From positions 6,749,501 through 6,813,500 of the forward strand of contig CP126194.1 in NCBI GenBank assembly GCA_030272155.1: a stretch of DNA of 64,000 nucleotides, read 5' to 3'. The notes below the pieces were generated by a model. It did not search any database. It was not told the origin of the DNA and saw only the letters and a list, made by a program, of their open reading frames with translations. Source of the stretch: Tetradesmus obliquus (lineage: Eukaryota > Chlorophyta > Chlorophyceae > Sphaeropleales > Scenedesmaceae). Position numbers and translations under genes: made by a program. Below are positions 1-12,591 of the stretch, piece by piece (position 1 is the stretch's first letter; each line of letters begins with the position of its first letter).

Positions 1-198
1 CCTGGCTGATGGGGGTGCGGCACATTGCCATGGGGAGTGCTGTTTGATGTATACCCAATATGCGCACATGTCTGCACGCGGCGCTGCGTATGTTGGTGTG
101 ATTGCGCGTGCTGCATTTGCAGCAGCGCAGCAGCAGATATGTGAGTGAGTCTCGCCATGCCTGCACTGCCCAGCCATAGGTGCTGTTCTGCTGATGTC

Positions 199-202
<4 letters not shown>

Positions 203-242
<40 letters not shown>

Positions 243-244
243 AG
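203..244 (+). repeat. (CTG)n tract ending in a CAG 3' splice site
   Basis: About 13 CTG units run directly into CAG and then the open transporter exon at 245. Same arrangement as at many acceptors in this window. Confidence 0.7.
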
Positions 245-697
245 GTCGGGGGCGCCATTGCAGGCCCCTTTGCCCTAGAAGCCTACCTCTCCTGCAAGCG
301 GATTCAAAACAAACACACCTATCACCTGGCCTGGTGCATAGCTGTTATCTTTGCAATAAGCAGCTCTCTGGCTGTGTTATTTTGCAGGAGCATTCCTGCA
401 CTGGTCTGCCTGCTGTTTGTGTTTGGCTTCACGCAAGCATCAACGGAAGCGCTCGTGTACATCCACATTGCGCGCAGGCTTGAACAGCTGGGCCGGCACG
501 TGGCAACGCATGTCTCCATGTGCATGTTTACAATAGCGCTTGCACTAGGAGCTGGGATAGGCAACATGATAGGTGGGCTTGTGCAGAGGGAAGAGTGGGG
601 CGTGCAGCTGGGGGTTGTTTGTGGAATGGCGGGGGCAACTGCTGTGTGTGGTACTGTTGTCAGCCTTGTTGCTGCAAAAGCAAGCAACAGGCCTTGA
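245..697 (+). CDS. C-terminal exon of a multi-pass membrane transporter (MFS-like), 5' part outside or unresolved
   Basis: The sequence shows an open frame of about 150 codons that follows a (CTG)n-CAG acceptor at 203-244 and ends with TGA at 695-697. It encodes roughly four hydrophobic segments: one starting GGAIAGPFALEAYL, then two close together after a short basic loop (SCKRIQNKHTYH), then a Gly-rich one near the end (IALALGAGIGNMIGGL). An amphipathic stretch with IARRLEQLGRH separates the last pair. This looks like the C-terminal helices of a major-facilitator-type carrier. Helix pattern and Gly-rich helices are seen; the family is inference and the substrate cannot be told. The N-terminal half would lie upstream of the window. 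Confidence 0.45.
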   Translation, partial: VGGAIAGPFALEAYLSCKRIQNKHTYHLAWCIAVIFAISSSLAVLFCRSIPALVCLLFVFGFTQASTEALVYIHIARRLEQLGRHVATHVSMCMFTIALALGAGIGNMIGGLVQREEWGVQLGVVCGMAGATAVCGTVVSLVAAKASNRP

Positions 698-1734
698 GGG
701 GACCCCGTGCAGACCTCTTTCTGCATTGGGAGCCGAAAATGTAGTGTAGGTGTTGCACTGCCGTCCATGCATCTGAAGTTTGGCTTTTTCCTTTTGCCGT
801 GGGCTAGTGCTCATTCAAGATACATCCAGCACGTACTACCCAGCGTCCAAGAATACACAGATTGCAGGCATTGCAGCGTGGCATGGCCTGTCTGATTTTG
901 GCATTTGAGCAACACAGGAAGCGTGGTCATCAAGGGTACTTAAGTGCTTCAAGAGTGGGCTGTTGCGTTCCTTCTTACAGTACAAATGCGTCTTGTAGGC
1001 AGAGCCGGCTGTTTCAGCTATGTTTTTAGGGTCGCAGGGTGGCATTGGGTGCAAGCTTTGCTGTGGTTCTTGGTGCAGCTGTAGTTTATCACTCGTTTGG
1101 AGGCACAACCTGGTGCATAAGGAAAAAGCGAGGTGCATCATGGTTACAGGCAGCCATTGCACAGCTGTGCATCGTGCAATCGCCCTGCCTTGGGCTTTAT
1201 AATTAGGACAGGATCATTCAGGGTTGACATTAGGACAGGGTGATTGCCCAGCATGCTTTGCCCAGAGATCATCAAGTGCTTGTTGCTTTAGGCTTGGCAT
1301 TGGTTTGCTCGCTGTGCACTTGGTTGCAGCGTGTCACGGCGGGATGATGCACAAGTACCCCAAATGCTCCTTTCTGCTGTGGTCCGCTTGTACCACGTAT
1401 ACACACACAACATAAGCACTCATTCATGTCGAAGCTGCCTATAAGCTTTCCTCCAACAGCAACATATTGGTGGGTCGCACTTTGTCTGTGCACAGCTACA
1501 CAGCAGCAGTGTTTGCACAGCTGCTGCAGCTGCTCATCATCATCATCATCATCATCATCTTGATGTCAGCGGCTGACTCACAGTTGCAGCAGGGTTTGTG
1601 CCAGACATTGTGACAGTCATTGCACCACAACCTGGGCCAGGTGTCAGGCGTGTGGCGACACCATGACACACCATGACACACAAATCCCCATAGCTGCTGC
1701 TTCCTGCTAGGCATGTGTGTGTTTGTGGTTCTAG

Positions 1735-1925
1735 GTGGCATGTCATCTGCCAGGTGGCACACTTGTGCACAGCGTTCTGCTGTACTATCAGTGCAAGCTA
1801 CACAATCTTCCGCAGCTGCCTGTTCCTGTCATGCACCTTTGCATGTGTCGTCTTGCACTGGTGGCGCGTCATCTGCCAGGTGGCACAGTTTTGCACAGCA
1901 TCCTGCTTTACCATCAGTGCAAGGT
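1735..1925. repeat. Short tandem duplication, period about 125 bp
   Basis: The block at about 1735-1800 (core TCATCTGCCAGGTGGCACA) recurs at about 1860-1925 with few changes. The ~125-bp spacing matches that of the exon echoes elsewhere in the window. Confidence 0.65.
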
Positions 1926-3009
1926 CAAACATCACACAACAGCTACAGAGCAGCTCAGAATGCTAGGGGGTTGTTCTGATGTAGATTGAGGGGAAAGGGT
2001 GGGGGGCGGGGGTGTCTTGTGCAAATCTCGAGTGTGCTGGAAGCGTGTGCGTTATGCACATGCCAAGTTGATGTGCCTTGTTGCCTGGGTCGGCGGCGCT
2101 TACCCCAGCACAGTTTGGCAATGTTAGGCGTCAATCATTTGATGTAATACTGCAGTACGCCTTGCTGCTGTGAGCAGGTTTCTGTGCCCAGCACAATTTG
2201 GTTAAGGCTATAAAATTGGGTGTTGTTGTGTAGGTCAGGTGTTGTTATGTAGGTCAGGTGTCTGTGCCCAGCAAGATTTGAATACGCGCGTGCTTGCTGC
2301 TTAGGTCAGGTGTTGTTTTGTCCAGCAAGATTGTTGTCAGCAGGCATCGCATGGTGCCTTGCTGCTGTGGTCAGCCCCTTCAAGATAACATGCAGCTGCC
2401 TTGCAGTGGCCATGGGCAAGTCAAACTCTGCAGCAGACTACCCTGCTGGCAGGGCAGCAGGCTGAGAGACGAAAGAACTGCGGATGATGCGCAAAGGCAG
2501 CAGCTCAACACAGCATGGCTGCCCCTTGCAGCAAAGTTATAAGCAGCAGCACATATGTGCCGCACATGCGGCATACTGTTTGTGTATAGTGCCCTGGTAG
2601 CCAAGCACATCATGTGCACAGTGTGCACAAGCACACTGCTGGCAGCTCCTTGCAGACTTGCTAGCGCACCATGCTGCATCTTCCCACACCTTGTTTAGCA
2701 TTCCCTCGCCTTGTCATCGGTTCGGAATGGTACCACCGGTGTTCAGCCTTGGCAGGTTCCTGTGGCTGGCTTTGTGGTTCAATATTAGGGTTTGAAGTGC
2801 TGCTACTGCTGCTGCATTTTGTGGCGCCCTGGAAGCGGGCTTGTAATGGTGTGCTGGTCCTGGATCAAGCAGGAGCAGCTGCAGCTGTGCATGCAAGTAA
2901 TGCACTGATGTGGCAGGCGGTTCTGCGTCCATCGCAGCACGGTGCTTGTGCGAAGAAAAGCGTCACGCTTGCAATGCATCATGTGCAGTGCACGTGCCAT
3001 GCATAAGCC

Positions 3010-4085
3010 ATGCGTCAGAAGATGACATCTGCAATGCTTGCCTCGGCGAGCGTGCTCGTTTGGACTCAGCTTTTTTCAGATCATCTGAACAGTGTTTTCG
3101 AACTCAGCTTCCAATGAATCATATTTTCTTGCAGCTGTAAGAATTCTCTCTGATCAGAGGATTGCAGCTGCAGTACCGGTGGCCGTTTATAACCAAGCAC
3201 ATGTGCACATGTACAGGCTTGCCTGCAACTTCATGCCGGTTGGAGTGCTGGATGACAGGCTGATCATCATCATGTTACCACAACAGCCACAGCATAGCAA
3301 CACACGGCACCACGGCCTGGCACAGCAGTCAAGCTTTTGGGCCCACTGGGGCCTGGCAGGGCCTGGCATACGCTACTAGATACAGCGCTGGCGTGGCTGC
3401 TGCCTGCATACAACTGCCGCATTTGCCTAGGCTAGGCATGCTGACAGGGAACAGTAAACACATGACTGGCTCGAGGACAGCTCTGTCAGAGCGGTGCTCG
3501 TGCAATGGAAAGCATGCATCACGTGCAGGGCACGTGCACATGCATGTGCCATGCGCACCTGCACGAAGGTCAAATCAGCAGCGCTTGCTGCGGTGAGCGG
3601 GCTTGTCTGGACTCAGCTTTTTTCAGATGTTTTCGAACTCAGCTTCCAATGTAATTGTATGTCCTTGCAGCTGTGTGCATGTTCTCAGAGGACTGCAGCC
3701 GCAGTACGGGTGGTCATTTATGATTGAGCACATGCCATGAGCACATGCACAGTGTGCATGTACAGCTGTAAATGCACCCTGTACAGGCTTGCCTGTAACT
3801 TCGTGCCCGTGGGAGCGACAATTGACAGGCTGATCATCATCAGGTTACCCAAAGCAGCCACAGCATATATGCTATATAGCAACACAGGGCCATGGCCTGG
3901 CACAACAGTCAAGCTTTTACAGGTCAAAGTCAGATTTGAGCCCAGCCTGGCATACGCAACTAGATACAGCGCTGTTGTGGTTGCTGCCTGCATACAACTG
4001 CCGCAGTTGCCTGGGCTAGGCATGCTGACAGGGGACAGTAAACCCATAACTGCCTCAAGTACAGCTCTCTCCGGAAGCGCGGCCT
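3010..4085. repeat. Imperfect tandem duplication, unit about 500 bp
   Basis: Two copies, roughly 3045-3490 and 3600-4075, share colinear blocks: GGACTCAGCTTTTTTCAGAT, ACAGGCTTGCCTG, GACAGGCTGATCATCATCA, CAGTCAAGCTTTT, AGATACAGCGCTG and GGCTAGGCATGCTGACAGGG. They differ by substitutions and small indels. No open frame is shared, so this appears to be a noncoding duplication. Confidence 0.8.
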
Positions 4086-5021
4086 CCTGGGGAGCTTGTA
4101 ACCGCCAGCAGCTGCACTTGTGCAGCATGACGGCAACTTGCCAATGCCAGCAGACGGAGACGGCATCAACAAAGCAGCCATTGTGCAGTCTGTGTCCCGC
4201 CCAGCAGCAGGGCAGATGCATCATTGACACTTGAAAGACGATGCGGCCTGTACAACCTGCACAATAATGTCACAGCTGTTAGGCATGTCACAGTGTCCGT
4301 GTGGCATTGTGCATGGGCCACTGTCAGCAGTTGAAGCACGCCAGCTGCACCTGCTCCCTCAGCCTGAACTGAGCTGAGCATAAGTTTTGTGAATGAGGAA
4401 TTGTGCACATACATTGATGCGTATACTGCAGTGCTCCCATCTATTGCACACCTTCTGCACGTGATAGCAATCAAACAATGAAAGCAGTGACTCTGGATGA
4501 AACGCTACGAAGCGCTCTAAAACAGCCACACACCATTCTGTGCTGCACACGGCGTGCCTGTGCCAACACGAAGGCCAACCAACACAGGCAATGCACCTGC
4601 ACAGCTTTGCAACACATGCAGCACAGCATGCCGTGCATAACCAAAGCACTTGCACGGTACATCTGCATGTTACCCGCCGCCAGACCAGACACGGGCAGGA
4701 CACGCCACCAAAAGCAACATCCATTTCATGCACATCAAGGCTTGCTGCAGCAAATGGGCAGCTGCGGAGTGCAGCGTGGCACTGCCGTCTGTGCAGCGCC
4801 TGATGCCTGCTACTGGTCAGCTGGTCAGCAGCAGTGCCAACACAACCACACCACCAGGTGGTTGTAACACGTGGGGATTGCCTGACTATGTGCACGAGCA
4901 ACAGGCCTAGGCAAGCATGGCTGCCAAGAAGATGTTGCTGCTGCCGCCAATTCTGCTGCAGAGACTCTTGCAGGCTGCGGTGCAAAGGATGCTGCAGGCT
5001 GTACTGCCGTATTGCTACACA

Positions 5022-5089
5022 CTAGATGAGGCGGTTCCTGCACTGCGCTGACCCGCACTGGCAGCGTATGGGCACACCATCGTCACCCT

Positions 5090-5152
<63 letters not shown>

Positions 5153-6925
5153 ACAGCAGCAGCAGCAGCAGGAACAGCATTAGCAGCAACAGGAGCATTG
5201 GTGAAGATGGCGGCGGCAGCAACACAAAATGGGCACAGACAGTGAGCGGTCGCTCCATAGGCTATAGCAGGTCAGTTGTGCCGCAAACACATTCAGTACT
5301 CAGCCCTGCCTGCCTTCATCAGCGGAGTATGCACAGGGGCTCTCTGCGTCCATCCAAAATCACACAACATTCTAACTGATTACCAGCCCGACCCACCTTG
5401 TCGCCTGCCTGCTCCCTGCTGCTCTGCGTCCAGCCGTAGTTGTAGGTGAGCTGTGTGAAGGCCGGGATGTCCTGCTGCGCCACGATGCAGATGTAGTACA
5501 GCAGCTGGCTCCTGCAGCAGCAGCGGCAGCAGCAGCGGCAGCAGCAGCGGCAGTAGCAGCAGCAAAGCAAATGATGTTATGATCATTGATTGTCATGACC
5601 TGATTGGCAGATTTGATTATGATGATCGGGGTGCATCAAGGCACAATTGTCAATGAGATCACAACGTCTGACTGTGAGTCTGTATGACAGCCGCAGCAGT
5701 ACGTGTACAACTCGGGTGTTGCAGTCAGCAGCAGGCTGCAATGGTGCCAGCAGCTGCCTGTCACTAACCCCCAACCCCCACTCCCCACCTGGCGTTGCCG
5801 GCAAAGACCGTCTGCACCAGGCAGTTGGGGCTGCAGGAGTGGTTCAGGAAGCGGCCTACATTGCCCTGCGGCAGCAGCAGCAGCAGCAGCACAAGTGATC
5901 TTCCGTCACACCACATACAAGAGGGCACTGCCGCAAGATGGTCCAGATTTGCGCCGCTGCATACGCGCACGCACCTGACGTGCCGCGTCTGTCACCAGAG
6001 GCTGGTCCGGCAGCTTGCCAGCGGCTGCAGCCGCGGGATCATCGCCACGTCAGGCATCTCCCACCTTACCACCATCATCGTTCCATGCACAGCACGCCCC
6101 GCATTTTGAAGCGCACCATAACACACCCAGTTCACCCCATCGCATGCAGCGTAAAGAAAGTGTGGTGTGCCACAGCACACGCACCTGGCGCGCCGCGTCT
6201 ATGACGAGGTGCTTGCCCCGTAGCTCTCCCTGCAGCGCGTGCAGCCTCGGGTTCATGGCCACGTCAGGCATCTCCCCCGCCGCATCCGCGTCCCACAGCA
6301 GGTGGAAGTGGTTGAGGTCAAACAGGTACAGGTCCTCGCTGCGCAGCCTGTCCGCCCACCTGCGGACATGTGATGATAATTACAAAACGTGGGTGATCAG
6401 AAACGTGGCGTAGCATTGACAATGTTCCAAGTGTCAAACAGGCACAGATCCTCTCTGCGCAGCCTGTCCGCCACCTGACTACTCACTCGTCTGTGATGAC
6501 CAGGCCCACGTAGCAGCACACAAAGGCGCCGATGGGCAGGTCTTCAGTGCAGCGCACGCCCCAGCCCACTTTGCGGCTGACCTTGAACACCTCCAGGGGG
6601 TAGCGAATGCCGTCGCTCACCACGCGATTGAACTGCGTGACGAAGTAACAGAAAAATAACATATGTTACATGTTACATCTGCATTTTGGGTTGTAGTGCG
6701 TGCATGGTGACACGTTGAAGACCTCCAGGGAGCAGTGGATGCCCTCACACACCACGCGGTTCAACTGCGTTATAAAGTGACAACCAAATACACATGTTGC
6801 TTGTTATATCAGTTTGTTGGGTTGTAGCGCATGCCTGTGCTTGTGCAGCAACCCACATGACACAACGCAACCTTTCAGCCGCACCGCACCTTGCAGTGCA
6901 GGTTGCAGGTGCAGCTCATCACATT

Positions 6926-6964
<39 letters not shown>

Positions 6965-7499
6965 CAGCACGCAGAACGCACCTTGCAGTGGCTGCTGCAG
7001 GCGCAGCCCTCGTCACACTCCATGATCCCACAGGGCTGCGTGGCCAGCATGAGCCCCGCCTCGTTGTAGTTGCCCTCCGAGGAAGCAGCCTTGCCCGTGT
7101 ACTGCGGCAGCAGCAGCCGCAGCAGTTGAGGATGTGCAGCGCCAGCTTGAGCCCTGCCCCAAACACAAACGTACCTGCAGCCTGCGTGTGCCGGGCAAAG
7201 TCGCCAGCCACCTTGCTTGCACACATAAAGGCAACCTCCTTGTTGATTTTATGTACATTGCAATCGCACACATTACCTGCATTTAAACCAGGCGCGCACC
7301 TGCAGCCCACACGAGCCTGGGAAGCTTGCCGCAAAGGCCTGCTCAGCAGCAATGGCCAGCTGCTTCGCCTCCTCCTCACCAAACCTGCACAGCAGCAGCA
7401 GCAGCAGCAGCATTCACTACACTAGATACACTAGCAGCAGAAAGGCAGAAAAGTCCGCAGTCTAGCTGCTTGGCTTCCTTCTCACCAAACCTGCAAAGC

Positions 7500-7542
<43 letters not shown>

Positions 7543-8778
7543 TCAGTGTTATTCACAATGTCACATCCAGTGACACAGCAGCCTTATTCCTCGTGACAGC
7601 TTTCTGGCGTTTGCAACCGCTGTCCTACGGCATCTGCTGCAGCTGACATGCAACGTAGCAGCGGCACGCACTTGTAGTCACGCGTGTACTCAAACTCTGG
7701 GCCATCCTCCTCCCCGGCAGCAGCAGCAGCAGCGCCGCCAGCAGCCGCGCTGCCGCCTGGTGGCGCCATGGGCTGCAGGATGCTGTCATCATCGTCCACG
7801 GCATTCCACACGGGGATGGGCAGCTGCAGCGTGGCAAATGCGGCAAGACAATACCAGGCAGGCAGGCAATGGCAGGCAAGCTTGAATGCGGCATAACGAA
7901 GTGACCGGCAGCTGATGGGATACATGCGGCAAGACACAGCAGAGAGGGAGTTGATTTAGGCAGGCAGACAGGTTAGGCCGTCTGGTGGCGCCATGGGCTG
8001 CAGGATGCTGTCATCGTCATCCACGGCGTTCCACACCGGGATGGGCAACTGCAGTGCGGCAGACGTGGCAAGGCAAGGACGAACAATGACGGGCAGGCAG
8101 GCAGCGGCAGGCATGCTTAATGCTGTCAGAAGAGATTCACAACATTTTGTGCGGGTGGTGTCATCCGATGAGAAACGGTGCGGCACGACACAGCCAAGAA
8201 GGTTTAGATTAGGCAAGCAGATAGGCAGGCAGTCTGGTGGCGCCATGGGCTGCAGGATGCTGTCATCATCATCCAAAGCGTTGCACACCGGGATGGGCAG
8301 CTGCGGCGCGACAAAACACAGAACGGCAGCCAGGCAGGTGTATGCAGCAGGCATATGAGAGAGCTGCGAGGAGGTGTGGAAATGCGGCAGGGTGCAGACG
8401 GCAACAAAGGGGAATAGTGCAGCAATACATCCTGCAGTGTGTGTGAAGCTCACGCTCAAGTTGAAGGATTGGATGCAGCGCTAAGGACGCCGGTGACCGC
8501 GCAATGCACATGCATGCTCGTCGATGTGTGTGCAGGCTGCTGTCTTACAGGTTGTGGGTTTCGCCTGCATAAGGTGAGGTGTAGCGAAGACACGCATACA
8601 TCAGTGCAGCAGATGTTGCAGACAGCAACATACAGCAGCAGCTCTGCCACCCGCGCACCTTCTCCTGGCCCTGCGAGACGTCGGCCGTCACCAGGCGGCC
8701 GTGGCTGCCGCTGGCTGCGCGCTGCTGGATGGCTGCTGCCACCTCGCCAGCACTGGCCAGCCGCGGCTCGCCAGCCCT

Positions 8779-8816
<38 letters not shown>

Positions 8817-11800
8817 CACAACATCCTGTTCTAGTGTGTGCGCTCTCTCGAACTGAGGGACAGCAATTGAGTGCATGTAAGCAGTCTGGTAACATCTGCT
8901 GACAAGTTGTCCAAGTAAATAGTGACAAACAGCGTTGAACACAAAAAATTTTAGCATGCCCAACCCGTCCCAGCGCGCAGCAGCTGTATAGAACACGTGG
9001 GTGCGCACCTGCCGCGCTTGCGCCCTGGCTTTGCGCCTCCCCCGGCCCGCGCCAGCAGCACCGTCTGTTAGTGCGCGCCGCGCAACATTTGCATGTTTGC
9101 TGTTGATGTCTACAGCCATATTCCTCTGGTCGTGCAGTTGCAACAAGCACCTCGCTGATGCCACACACCTCATGCTCAGTCCCACATTCCGCCTAACCGC
9201 GCTCCCATACCACCCCAGCACCCCCTGAGGCACAGCACTAAACATGTCGCATCCAAATGCCTGCAGGCAACACGCACCTGCCGCGCTTGCGGCCCGGCTT
9301 TGCGCCTCCGCCGGCCCGTGCCAGCAGCACCGTCTGGTAGTGCGCGCCGTGCAGGCACTTGAAGTCCACGGTACTGCTGACCGCATGATGACCTGGCACG
9401 CCCACCATCTGGAACTTGATCACCTGGAGGTGCACAGAATTTGAATTTAAACACAACATGTTGAGTCATCACATGTGGTGCAGGCACTTGAAGTCCACGG
9501 TGCTGCTAAATGCATGGTGACCTAGCACGCCCACCATCTGGAACTTGATCACCTGCAGGTGCACAGAATTAAAAAAAAAATGTAACACATGTTGGGTCAT
9601 CACATGCCGTGCAGGCACTTGAAGTCCACGGTGCTGCTGACCGCATGATGACCTGGCACGCCCACCATCTGGAACTTGATCACCTGGAGGTGCAGACATT
9701 ATGACGTTTATAACGGTACATTGTTAGGTTTACAACATCAGGTTGTAATAAGGAACTTGACCACCTGCAGAGAGGATGCACAGTGCAGCACATGATGCAC
9801 CACGTGTTCTGTTCTGCACAGTCCCGACTAGCGCGCGCGCACGCATGCAGACAGATACACACGCCACGCCACAAATCCTCCCAACGCAAACACCGATCCC
9901 AACGTAGAACACAAACGAACAGTTTTCACCTGAGGCCCATCTTTGCTAGGTTCCCGCTTGTGCACCGCAACAGTGTACAGCCCCTCATAAACGTACTGCC
10001 GCTCCCCTGCCCCGCCAACTTCGCCGCGGACACATGCAGGCTTACAATTGCACACAAATGCACTCTGCCGTACCTGCGGGCCGTCCTTGCTGGGCGCCAC
10101 CAGGTACAGCCCCTCATACACGTACAGCCGCTCTACTGCCGCGCCGACCTTGCCGCAGAACACATGCATGCATGCCATTGCACACATTTGCACTCTGCCG
10201 TACCTGCGGGCCATCTTTGCTGGGTTCCCGCTTGTGCGCCGCCACCAGATACAGCCCCTCATACACGTACAGCCGCTCGCCCGCCTCGCCCACTTTGCCG
10301 CGGAACACGCGCACCGGCGCGTGGCTGGACACGCTCTGCACCAGTGCTGCATTGTCTGGCGTGGTGTACTCCTGGTCTTTTATCTGAACGCAAAGCAGCC
10401 AGACAGCGGTGCAAGGAGCAGCGGCAGTATTCTTTAGGGTGTTTACGGTCACTGAGCTGTGTGCAGGCCCCCACCAGAGCTCAATGTCTGCAGTCGTGTT
10501 TTGCTTGTTGATAATGAAGAACGCTGGCAGAAGGCAGCAGCAGATGACTCCCTGAATCGTCAACAAGAAACAGCAACAACCCCGGAAGTGAGCAATAATC
10601 ACCAGGCACCCTGTGCAATAGAAGTGTAATGGACGCAGACAAAACCCAAAGCCAGCAGTTGATTCAGCACACCTGTGTGTTGTTCTTGCCCTGCCCGCCC
10701 TGCCCGGTGTACCAGAAGGTGCCGCCCGTGTCGGCGTCATCCTTGTAGCCGCCAGACATGACGATGGCAAACGCCGGCTCGCCCTTGCTGCAGCAGCAGG
10801 AGCAGCAGCAGCAGCAGCAGCAGCACCAGCAGCAAACAGGCACATGATTTGGAGCACAGATTTAAATCATTGCAGACATGCCGACACACGGAGCACCACC
10901 CCGCGCTTCCTGCAAGCTGGTCAATCAGTCCAGCCAGGTCAGACAGGTCAACCCCTGGTCAAAGCTTGGTCAAACTTCGGCTCACCGTGACATGATGCCG
11001 TGCATCATTTGCATGTGCAGCCCCAGGATGGAATGGCCTACGGTCAACACGGTCAACCTTGGGCTAACCCTGGTCAAACCCTGGTCAAACTCTGGTCAAA
11101 CCCCAGCTCACTCGACATAATGCCGCGCATCATCTGCGTGTGCAGCCCCAGGATGGCCAACTCGCCCCTCCCTGCAAAGGCCTGGCTCATGGTCATTTAG
11201 ATCAAAACGCTGGTTAGCACCCTGGTCAAAGTTTTGGTCAACCTTTGGTCAAACTTTGGTCAAAAATCCCAGTCAAATCCAAGTCCAGACCCGGCTCACC
11301 GTGACATGATGCCGCGCATCATCTGCGTGTGCAGCCCCAGTATAGCCAGCTCGCCCCTCCCCAGGAAAGCCTGTCCCACAGTCACGCCTGGGATGTGGCC
11401 GTGGACCTCACGGGGAGGGAAGTCCACCCGCAGCTCCTTGTAGGCGATCATGTCAGGCTTGGCGCGCTGTGGTGAGGCACAGCAGCAACACAGGCAGCAT
11501 AGCATCTGTTCAGAACGGGCCAGCGGCAGCTGAGCAGTTGGGTCATGGCATGGCATGGCTGTGTGGGTGCGTGGCCGTGGACCTCTGCGGGAGGCAGCGC
11601 CACCCGCAGCTCTTTGGAGGCGATCATGTCAGGCTTGGCGCACTGCAAGTGGCAGATGTTGGTGTTTGGCTGTTAACTAAGGTTGACCAAGTTGTTTGTA
11701 GTGATTCGGCAGCATGTGCATGCTACTGTGGACTGTGGGGGAGGCAGCTCCTTGTAGGCAATCATGTCAGGCTTGGCACGCTGCAAGCGGCAGTGTGGTG

Positions 11801-12560
11801 AACGGGTGGTTGTTTGAGTATTGATACTGCGTGGTTGACCAAGGTTGACCAGGGTGACTATGGTGATGTCATGTGGCAGCTTATGCATGCTACTGTGGAA
11901 AGAGCAGGGCCACCCGCAGCTCCTTGTAGGCAATCATGTCAGGCTTGGCGCGCTGCGCGGCACTGAAAGCAGATGTTGGTGTCACCACCAGGTAAGGCAG
12001 GTGGGCACATCAGCGGCAGACCGCATCACCACACTGCTTACATGCACGAACAAATGCAATCCCTGTGTCAACATGATGTATGAGGTTGGGTCATATAGCG
12101 TCAGCAGCACGTGTGTCCAGTAGGCGCGAATTGGCATGCGAGGCTGGTGCAGTACGTGGTGATTGGTTGCACAAAGGGGATGCTATGCTGCGGTGCATGC
12201 AACTGCAGGGTGAGTGCACTAAGCAATACATGCGACTACAATCAGCTGATTGTGCCATTGCTGTTAGATGTACCAGCACTTGCTGTGTTCATGTGTCATA
12301 TAACTATGTTACGCCCCGCTTTGCTGCACCTGAACAGCCGCTCACCCCTGCATCCAAATGCTGCTTGGTCTTCGCCTTGTATGCTTCCAGCCTATCGCGG
12401 ACATTTGCAGCTGCTGTCTCAAACTCCTGCGTACCAGGCGTGCAGGCAGGGCCACTCAGGTCACACCTAGTTACACCACCACCTGCTGCTGCGGCAGCGG
12501 CTGCGCTGCTGCTGGCTGCAGCAGCACTGCTGGCTTTTGCTGGACTAGCAGCAGCGGGCC

Positions 12561-12591
<31 letters not shown>

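Larger units (their letters stand above)
698..5021. other. Intergenic or 3'-UTR stretch without a convincing gene
   Basis: No open frame here shows recognisable domains, and most frames are composed of low-complexity Cys/His/Gln codons typical of noncoding DNA in this genome. It holds an (ATC)n run near 1537-1560, a short tandem duplication (1735-1925), short TGTGCCCAGCA repeats (about 2170-2280) and a large tandem duplication (3010-4085). Part of it may be the 3' UTR of the transporter. Confidence 0.5.
5022..7238 (-). other. Pre-SET, SET and post-SET exons
   Basis: The pre-SET part is CECDEG-like, with ECDEGCACSSHCK at 7101-6982. Upstream of it only a few cysteines can be placed (PGSCGLQ and MCASK), fewer than the nine of a canonical pre-SET zinc cluster. 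The SET core spans 6632-5397, with FNRVVSDGIRYPLEVF, GWGVR, DLYLFDLNHFH, GNVGRFLNHSCSPNC and QLTYNYGW. Post-SET cysteines are on the last exon (5087-5022), behind a 20-unit triplet tract. Confidence 0.85.
9278..11466 (-). other. SRA (YDG) domain exons of the methyltransferase
   Basis: Exons 11466-11300, 10787-10673, 10383-10204 and 9423-9278 join in phase. They give the order RAKPDMIAYKEL, PGVTVGQAFLGRGEL, GLHTQMMRGI, VMSGGYKDD, VRVFRGKVG, YVYEGLYLV and VIKFQMVG, the order found in SRA domains of SUVH and UHRF proteins. In that family this module binds methylated CpG or non-CpG DNA; specificity cannot be read here. Confidence 0.85.

Noticed and set aside
9925..10383. Repeated YVYEGLY segments as genuine multiple SRA domains
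   Set aside because: Only one copy has both an acceptor and a donor in the proper phase; the others are half-exons running into intron DNA.
10114..10857. Single-exon minus-strand protein of 247 codons
   Set aside because: The frame reads through an intron. The conserved SRA blocks lie in two different frames joined by a GTGTGC donor and a TTCAG acceptor.
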